Assembly: GCA_042091035.1 (NCBI GenBank)
Contig: JBELIG010000197.1
Span: 1 to 6,249, forward strand
Direction: 5' to 3'
Source of the DNA: AM-2324 sp042091035
GTDB taxonomy: Bacteria > Bacteroidota > Bacteroidia > Chitinophagales > Saprospiraceae
DNA: 6,249 nt
Shown: positions 5,817 through 6,249 of the stretch, one piece after another
Layout of the letters: the number at the start of each line of letters is the position of its first letter
Position numbering within the stretch: the stretch's first letter is position 1
Position numbers and translations under genes: made by a program
Notes under the pieces: model-generated
Database searches by the model: none
The model's input: only the letters and a program-made list of their open reading frames with translations
Told to the model about the DNA's origin: nothing

Positions 5817-6249
5817 ATGATAATCAGAACCCTTTATATATCTGTACTTGCCTTACTGCTTTTTTCATGTGGAAAAGACACCAGTGAAGTAATTGGCAAC
5901 GGTACATCTACTAGTCCAAACAAATCTAAAACCATTGATAAAGAACTTGCTAAGGGTCCATTGAGTAAGATCTATATCATTGCAGATGATGCAGCTTGGG
6001 ATACTGCTATGACAGATACGGTCATCTACTACTTTCAGTCGGCCTTCCCTATCCTGCCATCTCCAGAACCATTGTATGACCTGATGCGGTACAGCACCCA
6101 AAAGATCAAGAACAAAAAGGAGCGTCGTGAATTAAGAACCTATTTATTGATTGCAGATCTGAGCGATAAAGAATCACCAGCTACCAAGATGGCGCTGAAA
6201 GATATTGGTCCAGAAAAAGCAAAGGCTATCGAAGCTAGTGGCACCTACA
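5817..6249 (+). CDS. DUF4837-family lipoprotein, N-terminal part (cut by right edge)
   Basis: An open frame starts at ATG 5817 and runs to the window end without a stop (144 complete codons). Residues 1-18 are a lipoprotein signal (MIIRTLYISVLALLLFSC), with Cys18 the likely lipidated residue, followed by a Ser/Thr/Asn-rich linker. From about residue 46 the sequence fits the DUF4837 family of Bacteroidota lipoproteins: LSKIYIIADDAAWDTAMTDT (a beta strand, then the conserved Asp/Trp region), then FPILPSPEPLYDLM, which matches the family's LPxxEPxFDL hallmark, then RRELRTYLLIADL, the usual R-(N/T)-hydrophobic strand. Members are typically about 320-350 residues, so less than half is visible. Their biochemical role is not established. 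The frame is preceded by an exact -7 element 15 nt upstream of the start, suggesting its own transcription unit. Confidence 0.75.
   Translation, partial: MIIRTLYISVLALLLFSCGKDTSEVIGNGTSTSPNKSKTIDKELAKGPLSKIYIIADDAAWDTAMTDTVIYYFQSAFPILPSPEPLYDLMRYSTQKIKNKKERRELRTYLLIADLSDKESPATKMALKDIGPEKAKAIEASGTY

Noticed and set aside
5865..6101. 78-codon minus-strand frame
   Set aside because: It is antisense to the DUF4837-like lipoprotein, which is supported by a lipobox, family motifs and a promoter element.

Overview
The window looks like a stretch of a Bacteroidota chromosome (Flavobacteriia or Cytophagia-like). The reasons are a type IX secretion (Por) C-terminal sorting domain, TAnnTTTG-type -7 promoter elements, no clear Shine-Dalgarno sequences, AT-rich intergenic DNA, and typically Bacteroidota families (DUF5106/thioredoxin lipoprotein, PorT-like barrel, DUF4837 lipoprotein). 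No mobile element, CRISPR array, rRNA or phage gene is visible. All assignments were made by eye from sequence motifs.

Left part, minus strand (1-1850). The first 36 bases encode the N-terminus of an Rrf2-type transcriptional regulator that runs off the left edge. Upstream of it, on the same strand, is a 414-residue secreted protein with a signal peptide, about seven degenerate YD-like beta repeats and a T9SS type A sorting tail. A gene-poor gap of about 355 bp follows. It holds one exact -7 element and a weak terminator-like hairpin on the minus strand, which could mark a small RNA or a long leader for the secreted protein. Next comes a tRNA with a CAT anticodon, probably the lysidine-type tRNA-Ile2, with a good promoter just upstream and a strong intrinsic terminator just downstream.

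Middle part, plus strand (1850-4490). An AT-rich intergenic region carries the tRNA promoter on one strand and the promoter of a two-gene operon on the other. The operon encodes a surface or periplasmic lipoprotein with a CEHC thioredoxin-like domain (DUF4369-like, DUF5106, TlpA-like). Its stop codon overlaps the start of an outer-membrane beta-barrel gene (TAATG). A strong intrinsic terminator closes the operon.

Right part, plus strand (4490-6249). An AT-only-loop, perfect 18-bp inverted repeat lies before a membrane-anchored SRPBCC-fold protein. The next gene encodes a shorter membrane-anchored protein whose two ends resemble those of the SRPBCC protein, so it is probably a diverged, shortened paralogue. 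The last gene, cut by the right edge, is a DUF4837-type lipoprotein with a very short predicted leader.

Most genes here encode envelope proteins: one secreted, two lipoproteins, one barrel and two single-pass membrane proteins. Nothing seen amounts to a clear new defence or mobile system. The most unusual items are the SRPBCC/short-paralogue pair, the perfect inverted repeat before it, the translationally coupled thiol-lipoprotein and barrel, and the possible small RNA.
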